The position numbers and the translations under genes are program-made. Positions 42,502-51,114 of a DNA stretch of 64,000 nt are shown one piece after another. How positions within the stretch are numbered: position 1 is the stretch's first letter; the number at the start of each line of letters is the position of its first letter. The notes under the pieces are model-generated. The model searched no databases and was not told where the DNA came from. It was given only the letters and a program-made list of their open reading frames with translations. Source of the DNA: Hymenobacter sp. BT730 (lineage in GTDB: Bacteria; Bacteroidota; Bacteroidia; Cytophagales; Hymenobacteraceae); contig NZ_JAUOFB010000001.1 of NCBI RefSeq assembly GCF_030542105.1, positions 434,001 through 498,000 of the forward strand, read 5' to 3'.

Positions 42502-44028
42502 ATGACTCGTATGCGCTTTCTGCTCCCGTTGCTATTGATGTTCTCCGCGGCCCTCTCGCTGCTGCCGGGCTGCGAGCCCAAGGAAGATATAGTAACCAAG
42601 GACCCAAGCGCCCGCCTGGAGTTTTCCGCCGATACCGTGCTGTTCGACACCGTTTTCACCCAGATTGGCACCGTTACCAAGCGCCTGTGGGTGTACAACC
42701 GCAACGCCCGCGCCGTGCGCGTAGAGCAGGTGAAACTGGCCGGGAAGGCCGGGGCTACCTATTCCCTCATTGTGGATGGAGATGCCCGGCAGTCGGCAGA
42801 AAACCTGGAAATCAAGGGCAAGGACAGCCTGCAGATTCTGGTGCGCGCCGTGCTGGGCCCCGGCAGCGAGAACAAGCCCTTTCTGGTAGAAGACCTACTG
42901 CAGTTCCGCACCAACGGCAACGACCAGGACGTGAAGCTGGTGTCCTACGGGCAGAACGCCTACTACCACTCCGAGGAAATCCTGCCCTGCAACGAAGTAT
43001 GGCGCAACGACAAGCCCCACGTAATCTTTGGCTATGCGCTGGTAGATGTGGATTGCCGCCTTACCATAGAAGCCGGCGCCCGGGTATACTTCCACGCCGG
43101 AGCCGCCATGGTAGTGCGCGGCCAGCTGCTGGTAAACCCGGACCTGCAGCCCGATGCCCCCCTGAAGCCCACCGACCCGCGCATCGTGCGCTTTGATGGC
43201 GACCGGCTGGAGCCAGCCTACGACAACATTCCCGGGCAGTGGGCCGGCATTCAGTTTGATGCCAGCAGCCGCAACAATGTAGTGCGATATGCGGAAATCC
43301 GGAACGCTGCCTTTGGCCTGCTGGTCAACAACTTTGAGGCGAAGGAGCCTTTCCCGGGTGTGAAGGTGGAAAACACCGTGTTCCGGAATATATCCGGCGG
43401 TGCCCTCAACTTTGGCAGCACCTCGCTGCCCTTTGGCGGCGGCATCCTGGGCTTCTCGGGCAACTTTGAAGTCAACAACTGCCTGTTCTCCAACTGCGGC
43501 GAGTATGCCTTAGCGGGCTTCCAGGGCGGCACCTATATGTTGCGCTACTGTACCATTGCCAACTTCACGCCCGAGTTCCTGCGTCGCGAAACGAATTCCC
43601 TCACGTTCTCCGACGAGTTACCCATTCAGGACCCCAAACGTCGCATCAGCCCCACCATCAATATAAAAAACAGCATTGTGTGGGGGGATCATAAAGATAA
43701 AGAGGAGCTATTCTTCCACCATGCCGAGCGGTACCTCGCCAACATTCAGGTAGACCATAGCCTGCTGCTCACCCAGGCCTATAAGGGTGCCGCGAACAGC
43801 GCCACCAAGCCCGGTCTGGCCAACAATGGCAACCTCCTGAACCAGGACCCCAAATTCCGGAAGACGCCCTACAACAGCATCCCGGACAAGTTTGACTTCA
43901 GCCTGGATACTCTCTCGCCCGCCAGCAACCAGGCTGTGCCGCTGTCCGCCTTTCCCTACGACCTGCTGCGCGTAACCCGCGACGCCGCCACACCCGATAT
44001 GGGCGCCTTTGAGCGGAAAAACCCGTAA
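42502..44028 (+). CDS. lipoprotein with right-handed beta-helix-like domain
   Basis: A 508-residue exported lipoprotein. The signal is RFLLPLLLMFSAALSLLPGC (ATG at 42502 or 42511). Residues about 35-150 look like an Ig-like or ASPM-type domain (LEFSADTVLFDTVFTQIGT, KRLWVYNRNARAVRVEQV). The remainder reads as a parallel beta-helix (GARVYFHAGAAMVVRGQLLV, GQWAGIQFDASSRNNVVRYA, NNCLFSNCGEYALAGF, PDMGAFERK), the sort of repeat seen in polysaccharide-binding or structural surface proteins. No catalytic residues are identifiable. Three bases after its stop the YjbQ gene starts, so they are in one transcript. Confidence 0.8.
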   Translation: MTRMRFLLPLLLMFSAALSLLPGCEPKEDIVTKDPSARLEFSADTVLFDTVFTQIGTVTKRLWVYNRNARAVRVEQVKLAGKAGATYSLIVDGDARQSAENLEIKGKDSLQILVRAVLGPGSENKPFLVEDLLQFRTNGNDQDVKLVSYGQNAYYHSEEILPCNEVWRNDKPHVIFGYALVDVDCRLTIEAGARVYFHAGAAMVVRGQLLVNPDLQPDAPLKPTDPRIVRFDGDRLEPAYDNIPGQWAGIQFDASSRNNVVRYAEIRNAAFGLLVNNFEAKEPFPGVKVENTVFRNISGGALNFGSTSLPFGGGILGFSGNFEVNNCLFSNCGEYALAGFQGGTYMLRYCTIANFTPEFLRRETNSLTFSDELPIQDPKRRISPTINIKNSIVWGDHKDKEELFFHHAERYLANIQVDHSLLLTQAYKGAANSATKPGLANNGNLLNQDPKFRKTPYNSIPDKFDFSLDTLSPASNQAVPLSAFPYDLLRVTRDAATPDMGAFERKNP

Positions 44029-44031
44029 CCG

Positions 44032-44460
44032 ATGATCTGGACGCAAAAGCGCCTGCGCCTGCCGGCTGTGCAGCGGGGCTTTCATCTGATTACCGATCTG
44101 CTGGTAGCGGAGCTGCCAGAGCTGGAGAAAATCCGCGTGGGCACGGCGCACTTCTTCATCCAGCACACCTCCGCCAGCCTCAGCATCAACGAAAACGCCG
44201 ACCCTACTGTCCGCCACGACTTTGAGCAGTTTTTCAACCGCGCGGTGCCGGAAAACGCCCCCTACTTCCGCCACACCCAGGAAGGCCCCGACGACATGCC
44301 CGCCCATATTAAAGCCAGCCTGCTGGGCCATGCCGTAAGCGTGCCCATCAGCAACGGCGAAATGGCTTTGGGCACCTGGCAGGGAATTTACCTGGGCGAA
44401 CACCGTAACCACGGCGGCCGCCGCTGGGTGGTGGCTACGTTGATGGGGGAGGAAAAATAA
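44032..44460 (+). CDS. YjbQ / UPF0047-family protein
   Basis: A 142-residue protein of the YjbQ family, some members of which show secondary thiamine-phosphate synthase activity in E. coli. Family marks: RGFHLITDLL, the HFFIQHTSASLSINENADP block with a conserved His, a central HDFEQFFNR, and the C-terminal PISNGEMALGTWQGIYLGEHR with the conserved Gly-Thr-Trp-Gln. Length fits the family. It starts three bases after the beta-helix lipoprotein stop. Its cellular role is unsettled. Confidence 0.92.
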   Translation: MIWTQKRLRLPAVQRGFHLITDLLVAELPELEKIRVGTAHFFIQHTSASLSINENADPTVRHDFEQFFNRAVPENAPYFRHTQEGPDDMPAHIKASLLGHAVSVPISNGEMALGTWQGIYLGEHRNHGGRRWVVATLMGEEK

Positions 44461-44515
44461 GCGTCTACCTCCCAACTATTTCCCCGTATAGCGGCTTATC
44501 CTCCCTTCGCCCGCT

Positions 44516-45100
44516 ATGCTTTTCCTTCTTACTTCAGCCGCAAAACACGGTGGCCAGACCCTAACTCTGGGCCTGAGCCTGCTGCTTTCGAGCTGCCAGG
44601 AAAAGGCACCTGCGGTGGTAGAGCAGTCTAAACCAGCGGTTGAGAAACGTGCTCCTACTACGCCCGCCCCCGCTACGCCACGCGCCGCCTGCACCCTGGT
44701 AGACGATGCCGTGGCAGAAGCACCCTTCGAGCAGGAAATCACGACGGAGGAGCTGCTGGCCGATGGCGGTACCGTAGAAAAGCGCACCCCCATCAAAAAC
44801 CGACACGTATCCGGCCAGGTAGATACGCTGCTCACCATCCGGCACCATCATAACCGTTTCGAGTACTACCAAACGCCCGAAAAAGACCTACTCCAGCAAG
44901 TCAGCATTACGGACTTCTCGCCAGTGTATGGGAAGCAGCTGCGCCACAAGCTAGGCGCCGCCTACAAAGCCCGCTACGCCGCCAAAACTGGCCGCTGCGA
45001 CAGTTTACGCATTGCGGACACCAACCGGCTAAATACCGTAGCCATGACAATGCGCAATGGGCAGGTAAACGCCGTGCAGATTGAGTATTACGTGGATTAA
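44516..45100 (+). CDS. hypothetical lipoprotein
   Basis: A 194-residue protein with a plausible lipobox (LSLLLSSC, Cys27), then a Pro/Ala-rich linker (TTPAPATPRAAC) and a globular domain with VDTLLTIRHHHNRFEYYQ, SPVYGKQLRHKLGAAYKA and a C-terminal MRNGQVNAVQIEYYVD. I do not recognise it. It ends just before a perfect 20-bp inverted repeat and so is the last gene of its transcript. A periplasmic or outer-membrane location is inferred. Confidence 0.7.
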   Translation: MLFLLTSAAKHGGQTLTLGLSLLLSSCQEKAPAVVEQSKPAVEKRAPTTPAPATPRAACTLVDDAVAEAPFEQEITTEELLADGGTVEKRTPIKNRHVSGQVDTLLTIRHHHNRFEYYQTPEKDLLQQVSITDFSPVYGKQLRHKLGAAYKARYAAKTGRCDSLRIADTNRLNTVAMTMRNGQVNAVQIEYYVD

Positions 45101-45112
45101 CCGGCCAATTCA

Positions 45113-45164
45113 TTTATAAAAAAGCCCTTGCCGGTTATAACCAAGGCAAGGGCTTTTTTATAAA
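45113..45164. terminator. bidirectional terminator, perfect 20-bp inverted repeat
   Basis: TTTATAAAAAAGCCCTTGCC (45113-45132) and its exact complement at 45145-45164 flank a 12-base loop that contains a GGTT/AACC pair. It has A/T tracts on both sides and lies between convergent lipoprotein genes. Confidence 0.9.
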
Positions 45165-45179
45165 TAAGAATGCCTGAGG

Positions 45180-45749
45180 CTATGGTATCAGTCGGGACGA
45201 CGCGCTATACCGCAGGGTATCAAACAAAACCAGCTTCTGTACACCACGTACCTGATACGCGGCCAGCTTATTTTGCTGAGCGTGCAGCTCAAACTGTTTC
45301 TCGGAGAAAAACAGCGGGTTGTCCTGCGTTATCACGGCCTGTACATCCCGCACCTGCGGGCCTGCCGTTACTACCGTAAGCGTCCGGACGGGGTTTTCAA
45401 TACCAGGACGGCGCGCATACGTCCGACGCAATAGGCCGTCGGCGGTTACGACTGAATCAATGGTATAGGCACCGCGCAGGGCTGGCTTGGTAATATCAGC
45501 CTGATAGAAGATTTGTAGCTCCTTCGTCCAATCTACCTGCGGGACACGGGTGGTTTCCTCCTGCCCATTGCGCAGCTGCACGTGCTTCTCAACGGCCGGC
45601 CGCTGCTGGTTCAGCAACGTGGCCTGCGCATCGAGAAACCCTTTCAGGTTGAAATAGCGGGACCGGATGGCAGGCTTAGGTGCACCGGCATCAGGCGTGC
45701 AGGCGGTTAAAAGCAAACCAACGGCTCCGGCCAGCCATACTTTACGCAT
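45180..45749 (-). CDS. hypothetical lipoprotein downstream of gpmI
   Basis: A 189-residue lipoprotein. The signal MRKVWLAGAVGLLLTAC gives a clear lipobox with Cys17. The mature part begins PAIRSRYFNLKGFLDAQATLL and contains VDWTKELQIFYQADITKPAL and YTIDSVVTADGLLRRTYARRPG. No known domain recognised. Its ATG overlaps the gpmI stop by 8 bases (ATGCGTAA), so it is translationally coupled to the glycolytic gene. That suggests co-expression, not shared function. Confidence 0.8.
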   Translation of the reverse strand: MRKVWLAGAVGLLLTACTPDAGAPKPAIRSRYFNLKGFLDAQATLLNQQRPAVEKHVQLRNGQEETTRVPQVDWTKELQIFYQADITKPALRGAYTIDSVVTADGLLRRTYARRPGIENPVRTLTVVTAGPQVRDVQAVITQDNPLFFSEKQFELHAQQNKLAAYQVRGVQKLVLFDTLRYSASSRLIP

Positions 45750-47292
45750 GAGCTATTGCTGCAGCTGGCAGCAACAGGGAGTGCCCGGTCATTTCGGCGG
45801 GCTGGGGCAGGCCCATCAGTTCCAGCACGGTAGGGGCAATATCTCCCAGTTTGCCATCGGCGAGGGTGCCGGTATAGCTATTGTCGGCCAGGATGCAGGG
45901 AACCAGATTGGTTGTGTGGGCCGTGTTGGGCGTGCCGTCAGGGTTCACCATCATGTCAGCATTGCCATGGTCGGCAATAATAATGCAGGCATAGCCAGCC
46001 GCCAGGGCCGTTTCCACTACATCGTGAGTGCACTGGTCCACGGTTTCTACGGCCTTCACGGCGGCGGAAAACACGCCGGTGTGGCCTACCATGTCGGGGT
46101 TGGCAAAGTTCAGCACCACGAAGTCGGCGGAGCGGGCCTGCAGCTCCGGTACCAGCGCGTCGCGCAGGTCGTAGGCGCTCATTTCCGGTTGCAGATCGTA
46201 GGTAGCCACTTTGGGCGAGGCGCGCATAATGCGGCTTTCGCCGGGGAACTCTACCTCGCGGCCACCGGAGAAGAAGAACGTTACGTGCGGGTATTTTTCC
46301 GTTTCGGCAATGCGAATCTGATTCTTACCAAAAGCGGCCAGCACCTCGCCCAGCGTATTTTCGAGGTTATCCTTCTCGAAAATGGGGGTGACGCCTACAA
46401 ACGTGTTGTCGTAGTTCGTCATGGTGAGGTAGTGCAGGTTCAGCCGATGCATGTTGTAGGCGTGGAAATCCTGCTGCGTCAGGGCCTGCGTGATTTCGCG
46501 GCCCCGGTCGGTGCGGAAGTTAAAGCAAATCACCACGTCGCCTTCCTGAATGGTAGCCAGCGGCAAGCCATCGGCCCCTACTTTCACAATGGGCTTCAGG
46601 AACTCATCGGTCACGCCGGCTTTGTAGGAGTCCAGCATGCTCTGAATGAGGTTCTGGGAAGGTGTGCCTTTGCCGTTCACCAGCAAATCGTAGGCTTCCT
46701 TTACCCGCTCCCAACGATTGTCGCGGTCCATGGCGTAGTAGCGGCCCACAATGGAAGCTATTTTGCCGCTGGCCCCGCGCTGCAGATGCTGCTCCAGGTC
46801 ATTGACGTAGCTCACGCCGCCTTTCGGGTCGGTGTCGCGGCCATCGGTAAAGGCATGAATAAATACGTTGTGCACGCTTTCATCGTGTGCCAGCGTGCAC
46901 AGGGCCTTCAGGTGCTCAATGTGGGAGTGTACGCCGCCATCGGAAAGCAGGCCAATGAGATGGACGTTCTTGCCGTTTTCGCGGGCATATTCAAAGGCCT
47001 TTACCAAGGCTGGAATCTGGCCCAGCTTCCGCTCCCGAATAGCTTTGTTAATGCGTACTAAATCCTGGTATACCACGCGGCCAGCGCCTATATTCATGTG
47101 GCCTACCTCGGAGTTGCCCATCTGCCCTTCGGGCAGGCCTACGGCCTCACCGGAGGCCTGTAGCTTGCTGTGAGGGAAGCGCTGAAAGAGAGAATCCACG
47201 TAAGGCGTATTCGCACTATCAATAGCCGACACCTCGGGGTTCGTGGCCAACCCCCATCCATCCAGAATGACCAACAATACCTGTTTATTCAT
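45742..47292 (-). CDS. gpmI: 2,3-bisphosphoglycerate-independent phosphoglycerate mutase
   Basis: A 516-residue cytoplasmic glycolytic enzyme interconverting 3- and 2-phosphoglycerate, of the alkaline phosphatase superfamily with two Mn ions. The metal and nucleophile site opens the protein (LLVILDGWGLA) and reads GNSEVGHMNIGAGR for the phosphoserine. Other metal ligands occur in FIHAFTDGRDT and the C-terminal IIIADHGNADMMVNPDGTP. Length and organisation are normal. It overlaps the following lipoprotein gene by 8 bases. Confidence 0.97.
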   Translation of the reverse strand: MNKQVLLVILDGWGLATNPEVSAIDSANTPYVDSLFQRFPHSKLQASGEAVGLPEGQMGNSEVGHMNIGAGRVVYQDLVRINKAIRERKLGQIPALVKAFEYARENGKNVHLIGLLSDGGVHSHIEHLKALCTLAHDESVHNVFIHAFTDGRDTDPKGGVSYVNDLEQHLQRGASGKIASIVGRYYAMDRDNRWERVKEAYDLLVNGKGTPSQNLIQSMLDSYKAGVTDEFLKPIVKVGADGLPLATIQEGDVVICFNFRTDRGREITQALTQQDFHAYNMHRLNLHYLTMTNYDNTFVGVTPIFEKDNLENTLGEVLAAFGKNQIRIAETEKYPHVTFFFSGGREVEFPGESRIMRASPKVATYDLQPEMSAYDLRDALVPELQARSADFVVLNFANPDMVGHTGVFSAAVKAVETVDQCTHDVVETALAAGYACIIIADHGNADMMVNPDGTPNTAHTTNLVPCILADNSYTGTLADGKLGDIAPTVLELMGLPQPAEMTGHSLLLPAAAIAHA

Positions 47293-47428
47293 GATGCAAA
47301 GATAACGGCCCTTCCCCGAACCGTCGGGTTTTTCTTACTATTGTGCTTTGGCGGGCAACGTAGATTATTATCACAGGCTTACGCGGTTGGCATAGTTTTG
47401 GTGAATGGCCAGGTATTCTAATATACTT

Positions 47429-47830
47429 ATGAAAACTTCCTTTTTCCGTGTGGTAGTTCTGGTTGGGCTTTGGTTGCTGACTATTGTCGGTGCCTACGCC
47501 CAGGGTGAAGCCTTTGGGGCAGTACGGGGTGCGGTGCGGGGTGGCTCCTCGCACGGCGTGGCCCAGTATTTTGGCTCGGCCGTAGAGCTTGGTTTTGATG
47601 GCGACAAGCAAAGCTACAGCGCTACGCAGGCCGAGTTTGTCCTGAAAGACTTCTTTGCCAAGAACGCGCCTACCAGCTTTGAGTTTATTCACCAGGGCTC
47701 TTCCAACGAAGGCATTCAATATGCCATTGGCAAATACGTGGGCAAAAGCGGCTCTTATCGGGTATTTATCAAAATGAAACCCGCCCAGGGCAAGCTGCTT
47801 ATTGACACGATTGATTTCACAAAAGAATAA
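47429..47830 (+). CDS. DUF4783-family exported protein
   Basis: A 133-residue protein of the DUF4783 family, found almost only in Bacteroidota. A signal peptide (FRVVVLVGLWLLTIVGAYA) is followed by SSHGVAQYFGSAVELGFDG, SATQAEFVLKDFFAKNAP and EFIHQGSSNEGIQYAIGKY, then SYRVFIKMKP. The fold resembles the NTF2-like group. An in-frame GTG at 47405 is less likely than the ATG at 47429. In many Bacteroidota this family stands directly upstream of nadC, as here. Function unknown, but the linkage is conserved in my recollection. Confidence 0.85.
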   Translation: MKTSFFRVVVLVGLWLLTIVGAYAQGEAFGAVRGAVRGGSSHGVAQYFGSAVELGFDGDKQSYSATQAEFVLKDFFAKNAPTSFEFIHQGSSNEGIQYAIGKYVGKSGSYRVFIKMKPAQGKLLIDTIDFTKE

Positions 47831-47948
47831 AGAGGCCACCAGGAAGCAGGAAAGAAAGCGGCAAAAGGGTTGGCAACAGGCTTTAAACGAGCAACACCCA
47901 CTCCGGATTGCCCACATTCCGAACTTCTTACTGATTCTGACCTCCTGA

Positions 47949-47980
47949 AAAAAGGCCCCGGCGTATGTCAGGGCCTTTTT
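47949..47980 (+). terminator. rho-independent terminator abutting the nadC promoter
   Basis: AAAAAGGCCC (47949-47958) and GGGCCTTTTT (47971-47980) form a 10-bp stem. The T tract runs straight into the nadC -7 box. Confidence 0.75.
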
Positions 47981-47981
47981 C

Positions 47982-47989
47982 TATTTTTG
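47982..47989 (+). promoter_or_regulatory. TAnnTTTG promoter -7 box for nadC
   Basis: TATTTTTG ends only four bases before the GTG start of nadC, so the message would have no or almost no leader. Confidence 0.45.
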
Positions 47990-47993
47990 CACC

Positions 47994-48854
47994 GTGCAAA
48001 ACGCCCCGTACCTCACCCCGAAAGCTCTTTCTGAATTCATCCGAACTGCCCTGGCCGAAGATGTAGGCGACGGCGACCATTCGTCGCTGGCTTCTATTCC
48101 GGCTACGGCCCGCAACCGGGCCCGGCTGCTGGTGAAAGCGGAGGGGGTGCTGGCAGGCGTAGCACTGGCTGAGTTAATCTTTCGGCTGGTAGACCCGAGC
48201 CTGACCGTGGAAGTACAGCTCCCTGATGGTACCCGCGTGCGCCACGGCGACGTAGCCTTCACGGTAGAAGGGCCCGCCCGCAGCATACTAACGGCAGAGC
48301 GCCTGGTACTTAACTGCATGCAGCGCATGAGCGGCATTGCTACCCACACGGCCCATCTTACCGAGCTACTGGCCGGCACCAGAGCACGCCTGCTGGATAC
48401 GCGCAAAACCACCCCCAACTTCCGCCTCTGCGAGAAATGGGCGGTACTGATTGGCGGGGGCACCAACCACCGCTACGGCCTTTTCGATATGATTATGCTG
48501 AAGGATAATCATGTGGACTATGCGGGCGGCATTCGGCAGGCTATTGAGGCTACTCACGCCTACCTGCGCCAGCTTGGCCGCACCTTGCCTATTGAAATTG
48601 AAACCCGCACACTGGCTGAGGTGCAGCAGGTGCTGGACACGGGTGGGGTAGACCGCATCATGCTGGACAATATGGCTCCTGCCCAGCTGCAGGAAGCTGT
48701 GGCCCTGATAGCCGGGCGCTTCCCCACAGAGGCTTCCGGGGGCATTACCGAGCAAACCATTGCGGAAGTAGGCGCTACAGGCGTCGACTTTATTTCGGTA
48801 GGTGCTCTCACGCACTCGGCCGGCAGCCTGGACATGAGTTTGAAAGCTTTTTAA
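47994..48854 (+). CDS. nadC: nicotinate-nucleotide diphosphorylase (quinolinate phosphoribosyltransferase)
   Basis: A 286-residue enzyme converting quinolinate and PRPP to nicotinate mononucleotide in NAD synthesis. The N-terminal half begins ALAEDVGDGDHSSLASIPA. The mid region has the ERLVLNCMQRMSGIATHT helix, and DTRKTTPNFRLCEKWAVLIGGG with the Arg/Lys substrate contacts. The barrel continues with MLKDNHV, IEIETRTLAEVQQVLD, DRIMLDNM and the phosphate loops ASGGITEQTI and VDFISVGALTHS. The GTG at 47994 is chosen because it gives the family's usual N-terminal length. nadA and nadB are not nearby. Confidence 0.96.
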   Translation: MQNAPYLTPKALSEFIRTALAEDVGDGDHSSLASIPATARNRARLLVKAEGVLAGVALAELIFRLVDPSLTVEVQLPDGTRVRHGDVAFTVEGPARSILTAERLVLNCMQRMSGIATHTAHLTELLAGTRARLLDTRKTTPNFRLCEKWAVLIGGGTNHRYGLFDMIMLKDNHVDYAGGIRQAIEATHAYLRQLGRTLPIEIETRTLAEVQQVLDTGGVDRIMLDNMAPAQLQEAVALIAGRFPTEASGGITEQTIAEVGATGVDFISVGALTHSAGSLDMSLKAF

Positions 48855-48938
48855 TGCGTTGCTAGTTGTGCGTTGCCGGTTGCCAGGTTGTTCTGGTAAA
48901 TAACCGGCCACTGCAGCTGACAACCGACAACTGAACCA

Positions 48939-49547
48939 ATGCAACAACCAAATCAACGCGGATTCCGCCAGGCTCAAGGTGCTTCGCCCCTGGCTATCCG
49001 CACCAAAAAAAGCCAGCTGGACTCGAATACCTACGTCCGCATGGCGCTTACCGAAGTCTGGAAAAAGGAGTGGTGGTACGCCCTCATTCCATTAGTCATT
49101 GTGCTGCTGCCGGCCATTTTCGTGTTTTCCTGGTGGTGGGTAGTAGCGGCGGTGGTCGTTACGGTGCTGTTCGTGGTGCTGCGCTCGGCCCAGGTGCAGG
49201 CCCTGGCTCAGATGGAGCAGACGAAAGCCCTGTTTGAGCGGGTGAATTACGAAATCGACCAGCGCCAGATTCTGATGCGCCTGAACGACAAGCAGGGCAT
49301 GAACATTCCGTGGGAAATGGTAGAGAAAGTACGCCAGCAGGATGGGGCTTATCAGCTGTATCTGAAGGCACCCGCCAACGCCGAAATGCCCACGGGCTGG
49401 AAAGGCTGGGTAGCCCGCACCTTCACGGTTCCCATGTTCCTGTATCTGCCCACGCGTATCTTCAACTCGCCGAACGACCTGAAGCTGTTTGAATCGATGC
49501 TGCGCCGCAAGAACCTGCTGGCCGCCGAGACGAAACCGGCCGCTTAA
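48939..49547 (+). CDS. YcxB-like membrane protein
   Basis: A 202-residue protein with two closely spaced membrane helices (ALIPLVIVLLPAIFVF and WVVAAVVVTVLFVVL) and then a cytoplasmic domain that includes INYEIDQRQILMRL-like elements (VNYEIDQRQILMRLNDK), IPWEMVEKVRQQDGAYQLYL and FNSPNDLKLFESMLRRKNLL. The membrane pair plus the 'GM.IPW..I..' block resembles the YcxB-like family. No known function. It lies 84 bases after nadC on the same strand. Confidence 0.7.
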   Translation: MQQPNQRGFRQAQGASPLAIRTKKSQLDSNTYVRMALTEVWKKEWWYALIPLVIVLLPAIFVFSWWWVVAAVVVTVLFVVLRSAQVQALAQMEQTKALFERVNYEIDQRQILMRLNDKQGMNIPWEMVEKVRQQDGAYQLYLKAPANAEMPTGWKGWVARTFTVPMFLYLPTRIFNSPNDLKLFESMLRRKNLLAAETKPAA

Positions 49548-49567
49548 CCGTAGCCCCGACTACCTCG

Positions 49568-49575
49568 TACCTTTG
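49568..49575 (+). promoter_or_regulatory. TAnnTTTG promoter -7 box
   Basis: TACCTTTG, 25 bases before the lipoprotein ATG at 49601. No clear -33 element. Confidence 0.5.
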
Positions 49576-49600
49576 CTTACGTCTTTTGCTGAATATCTAT

Positions 49601-49945
49601 ATGAACTCCAAACAACTGCTCCTCTGCCTGGCCGCTGGCCTGATGCTGGCCTCCTGCAGCGCCGAACCTTCTGACTGGCGTCCCGAAAAGAAAGTGTCGC
49701 TGGACATGGTAGCCCCCGGCACCCGCACGTCTCAATACTTTGATCAGCACACAGCTGAAGCGCCCAGCCAGCATAAAGGAGCCGCTATTGAAGAGCCTAT
49801 CAGCTCGGGTGTGGATCTGGAGCGTGCTGGCAAAGCCCCGGCAGAACACTCCATTTCAACCAATGCGGAAAAAGTGGAGCGCACTAAAAACGAAGAGGAT
49901 GCGCCCAAGCCGGCTAAGGCCAGCGATTCGCCCATCGGAGAATAA
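49601..49945 (+). CDS. small hypothetical lipoprotein
   Basis: A 114-residue lipoprotein with signal MNSKQLLLCLAAGLMLASC. The mature part is hydrophilic and low in structure (WRPEKKVSLDMVAPGTRTSQ, EEPISSGVDLERAGKAPAE, EEDAPKPAKASDSPIGE). No domain recognised. Its stop is nine bases before the ATG of the metal-binding lipoprotein gene, so the two are probably co-transcribed from the TACCTTTG box upstream. Confidence 0.75.
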   Translation: MNSKQLLLCLAAGLMLASCSAEPSDWRPEKKVSLDMVAPGTRTSQYFDQHTAEAPSQHKGAAIEEPISSGVDLERAGKAPAEHSISTNAEKVERTKNEEDAPKPAKASDSPIGE

Positions 49946-49954
49946 GCGTTTCCC

Positions 49955-50212
49955 ATGTTGAAGTCTATTAAAGCAACCGCGGCTGGCCTTGTGCTGGTCG
50001 CGGTTAGCGCTTTAGCCGCCTGCCAAAGCGAGCCGGTGTCGACTACTGCTCCGGCAGCGGCCCCGACAGCCCAGGTAGCAGCATATGTGTGCCCCATGAA
50101 CTGCGAAGGCAGTGCCAGCAACAAGCCCGGCAAGTGCCCCGTGTGCGGCATGGATCTGGAGCCTAACCCGGCCGCTGGCAAGCCGGCTGCTCCCGCCACC
50201 GACTCGCTGTAG
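49955..50212 (+). CDS. heavy-metal-binding domain lipoprotein
   Basis: An 85-residue envelope protein. The signal peptide ends in LAAC (lipobox, Cys23). Residues about 44-70 form the heavy-metal-binding (HMBD) knuckle: YVCPMNCEG...GKCPVCGMDLEP, with four Cys and two Met of the CPM/CPxCGM type found in copper efflux systems. No CusB- or CopA-type gene is adjacent, so it may act as a periplasmic metal buffer. A ZIP transporter gene lies about 900 bases downstream. Confidence 0.88.
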   Translation: MLKSIKATAAGLVLVAVSALAACQSEPVSTTAPAAAPTAQVAAYVCPMNCEGSASNKPGKCPVCGMDLEPNPAAGKPAAPATDSL

Positions 50213-50264
50213 CCGCCCCCGGCATTACTGGCCGCACCTATTTCATTGGTTTATATTTTCCCGC

Positions 50265-51008
50265 ATGGTGCAGCCGTTTGACCCTGAGTGGTTCAATACG
50301 TGGTTTGACTCTCCCTACTACCACCTGCTATACCGCGACCGGGACCAGCAGGAGGCCGAGCACTTTATTGACCGGCTGCTGGAGCACCTGCACCCTAAGC
50401 CCACGCACCAGCTGCTGGATCTGGGATGTGGCAAAGGCCGCCACGCCATTTATCTAAGCCAGCACGGCTACGAGGTAACGGGGGTAGACCTTTCGCCCCA
50501 GAGCATAGCCTATGCCCGGCAGTTTGCGCACGAGCGTCTGCATTTCCATGTACACGACATGCGCGACCCGCTGCCCTACGGTCCCTTCGATTTCATTTTT
50601 AACCTCTTCACCAGTTTCGGCTACTTTGAGAACGAAACGGAGAATGTGGTAGCCCTACGCTCGGCGGTGCAGGCCCTGAAGCCGGGCGGTAAGCTGGTTA
50701 TCGATTTCATGAACACCGAGCGCACCGTGCGGGAGCTGGTAAGCCAGGAGGAAAAGACGGTGGACGGCATTACCTTCCACCTCACCCGCCACCTGGATGC
50801 CGACTTCATTGTGAAGGACATTCGCTTTAAGGATGAATTCGGGCGGGCACACCACCATCAGGAGCGGGTACGGGCCCTGCGGCGGGAACAGTTTGAGGAG
50901 TACTTCTCCATGACGGACCTTCGCCTGGCCGAGGTGCTGGGTAACTATCAGCTGGAGCCGTATGATGAAGCAAACAGCCCCCGTATGATCTTCGTGCTCA
51001 AGAAATAA
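50265..51008 (+). CDS. class I SAM-dependent methyltransferase
   Basis: A 247-residue cytoplasmic methyltransferase. After an N-terminal helix (FDPEWFNTWFDSPYYHLLY) the SAM-binding motif I reads LLDLGCGKGRHAIYLSQHG (about 48-66), motif II is VTGVDLSPQSIAYAR, and FDFIFNLFTSFGYF follows as motif IV. Substrate cannot be read from the sequence. The ATG at 50265 is chosen; the frame runs upstream into the metal-binding lipoprotein gene without sense. It stands alone on the plus strand. Confidence 0.92.
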   Translation: MVQPFDPEWFNTWFDSPYYHLLYRDRDQQEAEHFIDRLLEHLHPKPTHQLLDLGCGKGRHAIYLSQHGYEVTGVDLSPQSIAYARQFAHERLHFHVHDMRDPLPYGPFDFIFNLFTSFGYFENETENVVALRSAVQALKPGGKLVIDFMNTERTVRELVSQEEKTVDGITFHLTRHLDADFIVKDIRFKDEFGRAHHHQERVRALRREQFEEYFSMTDLRLAEVLGNYQLEPYDEANSPRMIFVLKK

Positions 51009-51114
51009 GGTGCCCTAAGTATCAGAAAATCCCAGGTTTCTGGTGTGCCGCGCCGCTGGAATAAACGAGGTTTTTCGCTAGCTATCAAAAGATCAACAAC
51101 TTACTCTCTCCTTT

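Noticed and set aside
47285..47917. Minus-strand frame opposite the DUF4783 gene
   Set aside because: The DUF4783 frame has a signal peptide and family motifs; the opposite frame has none.
48855..48938. GTTGC/GACAAC-rich short repeats between nadC and the YcxB-like gene
   Set aside because: Units are short and irregular; not a CRISPR array, and no stable hairpin or known element was recognised.
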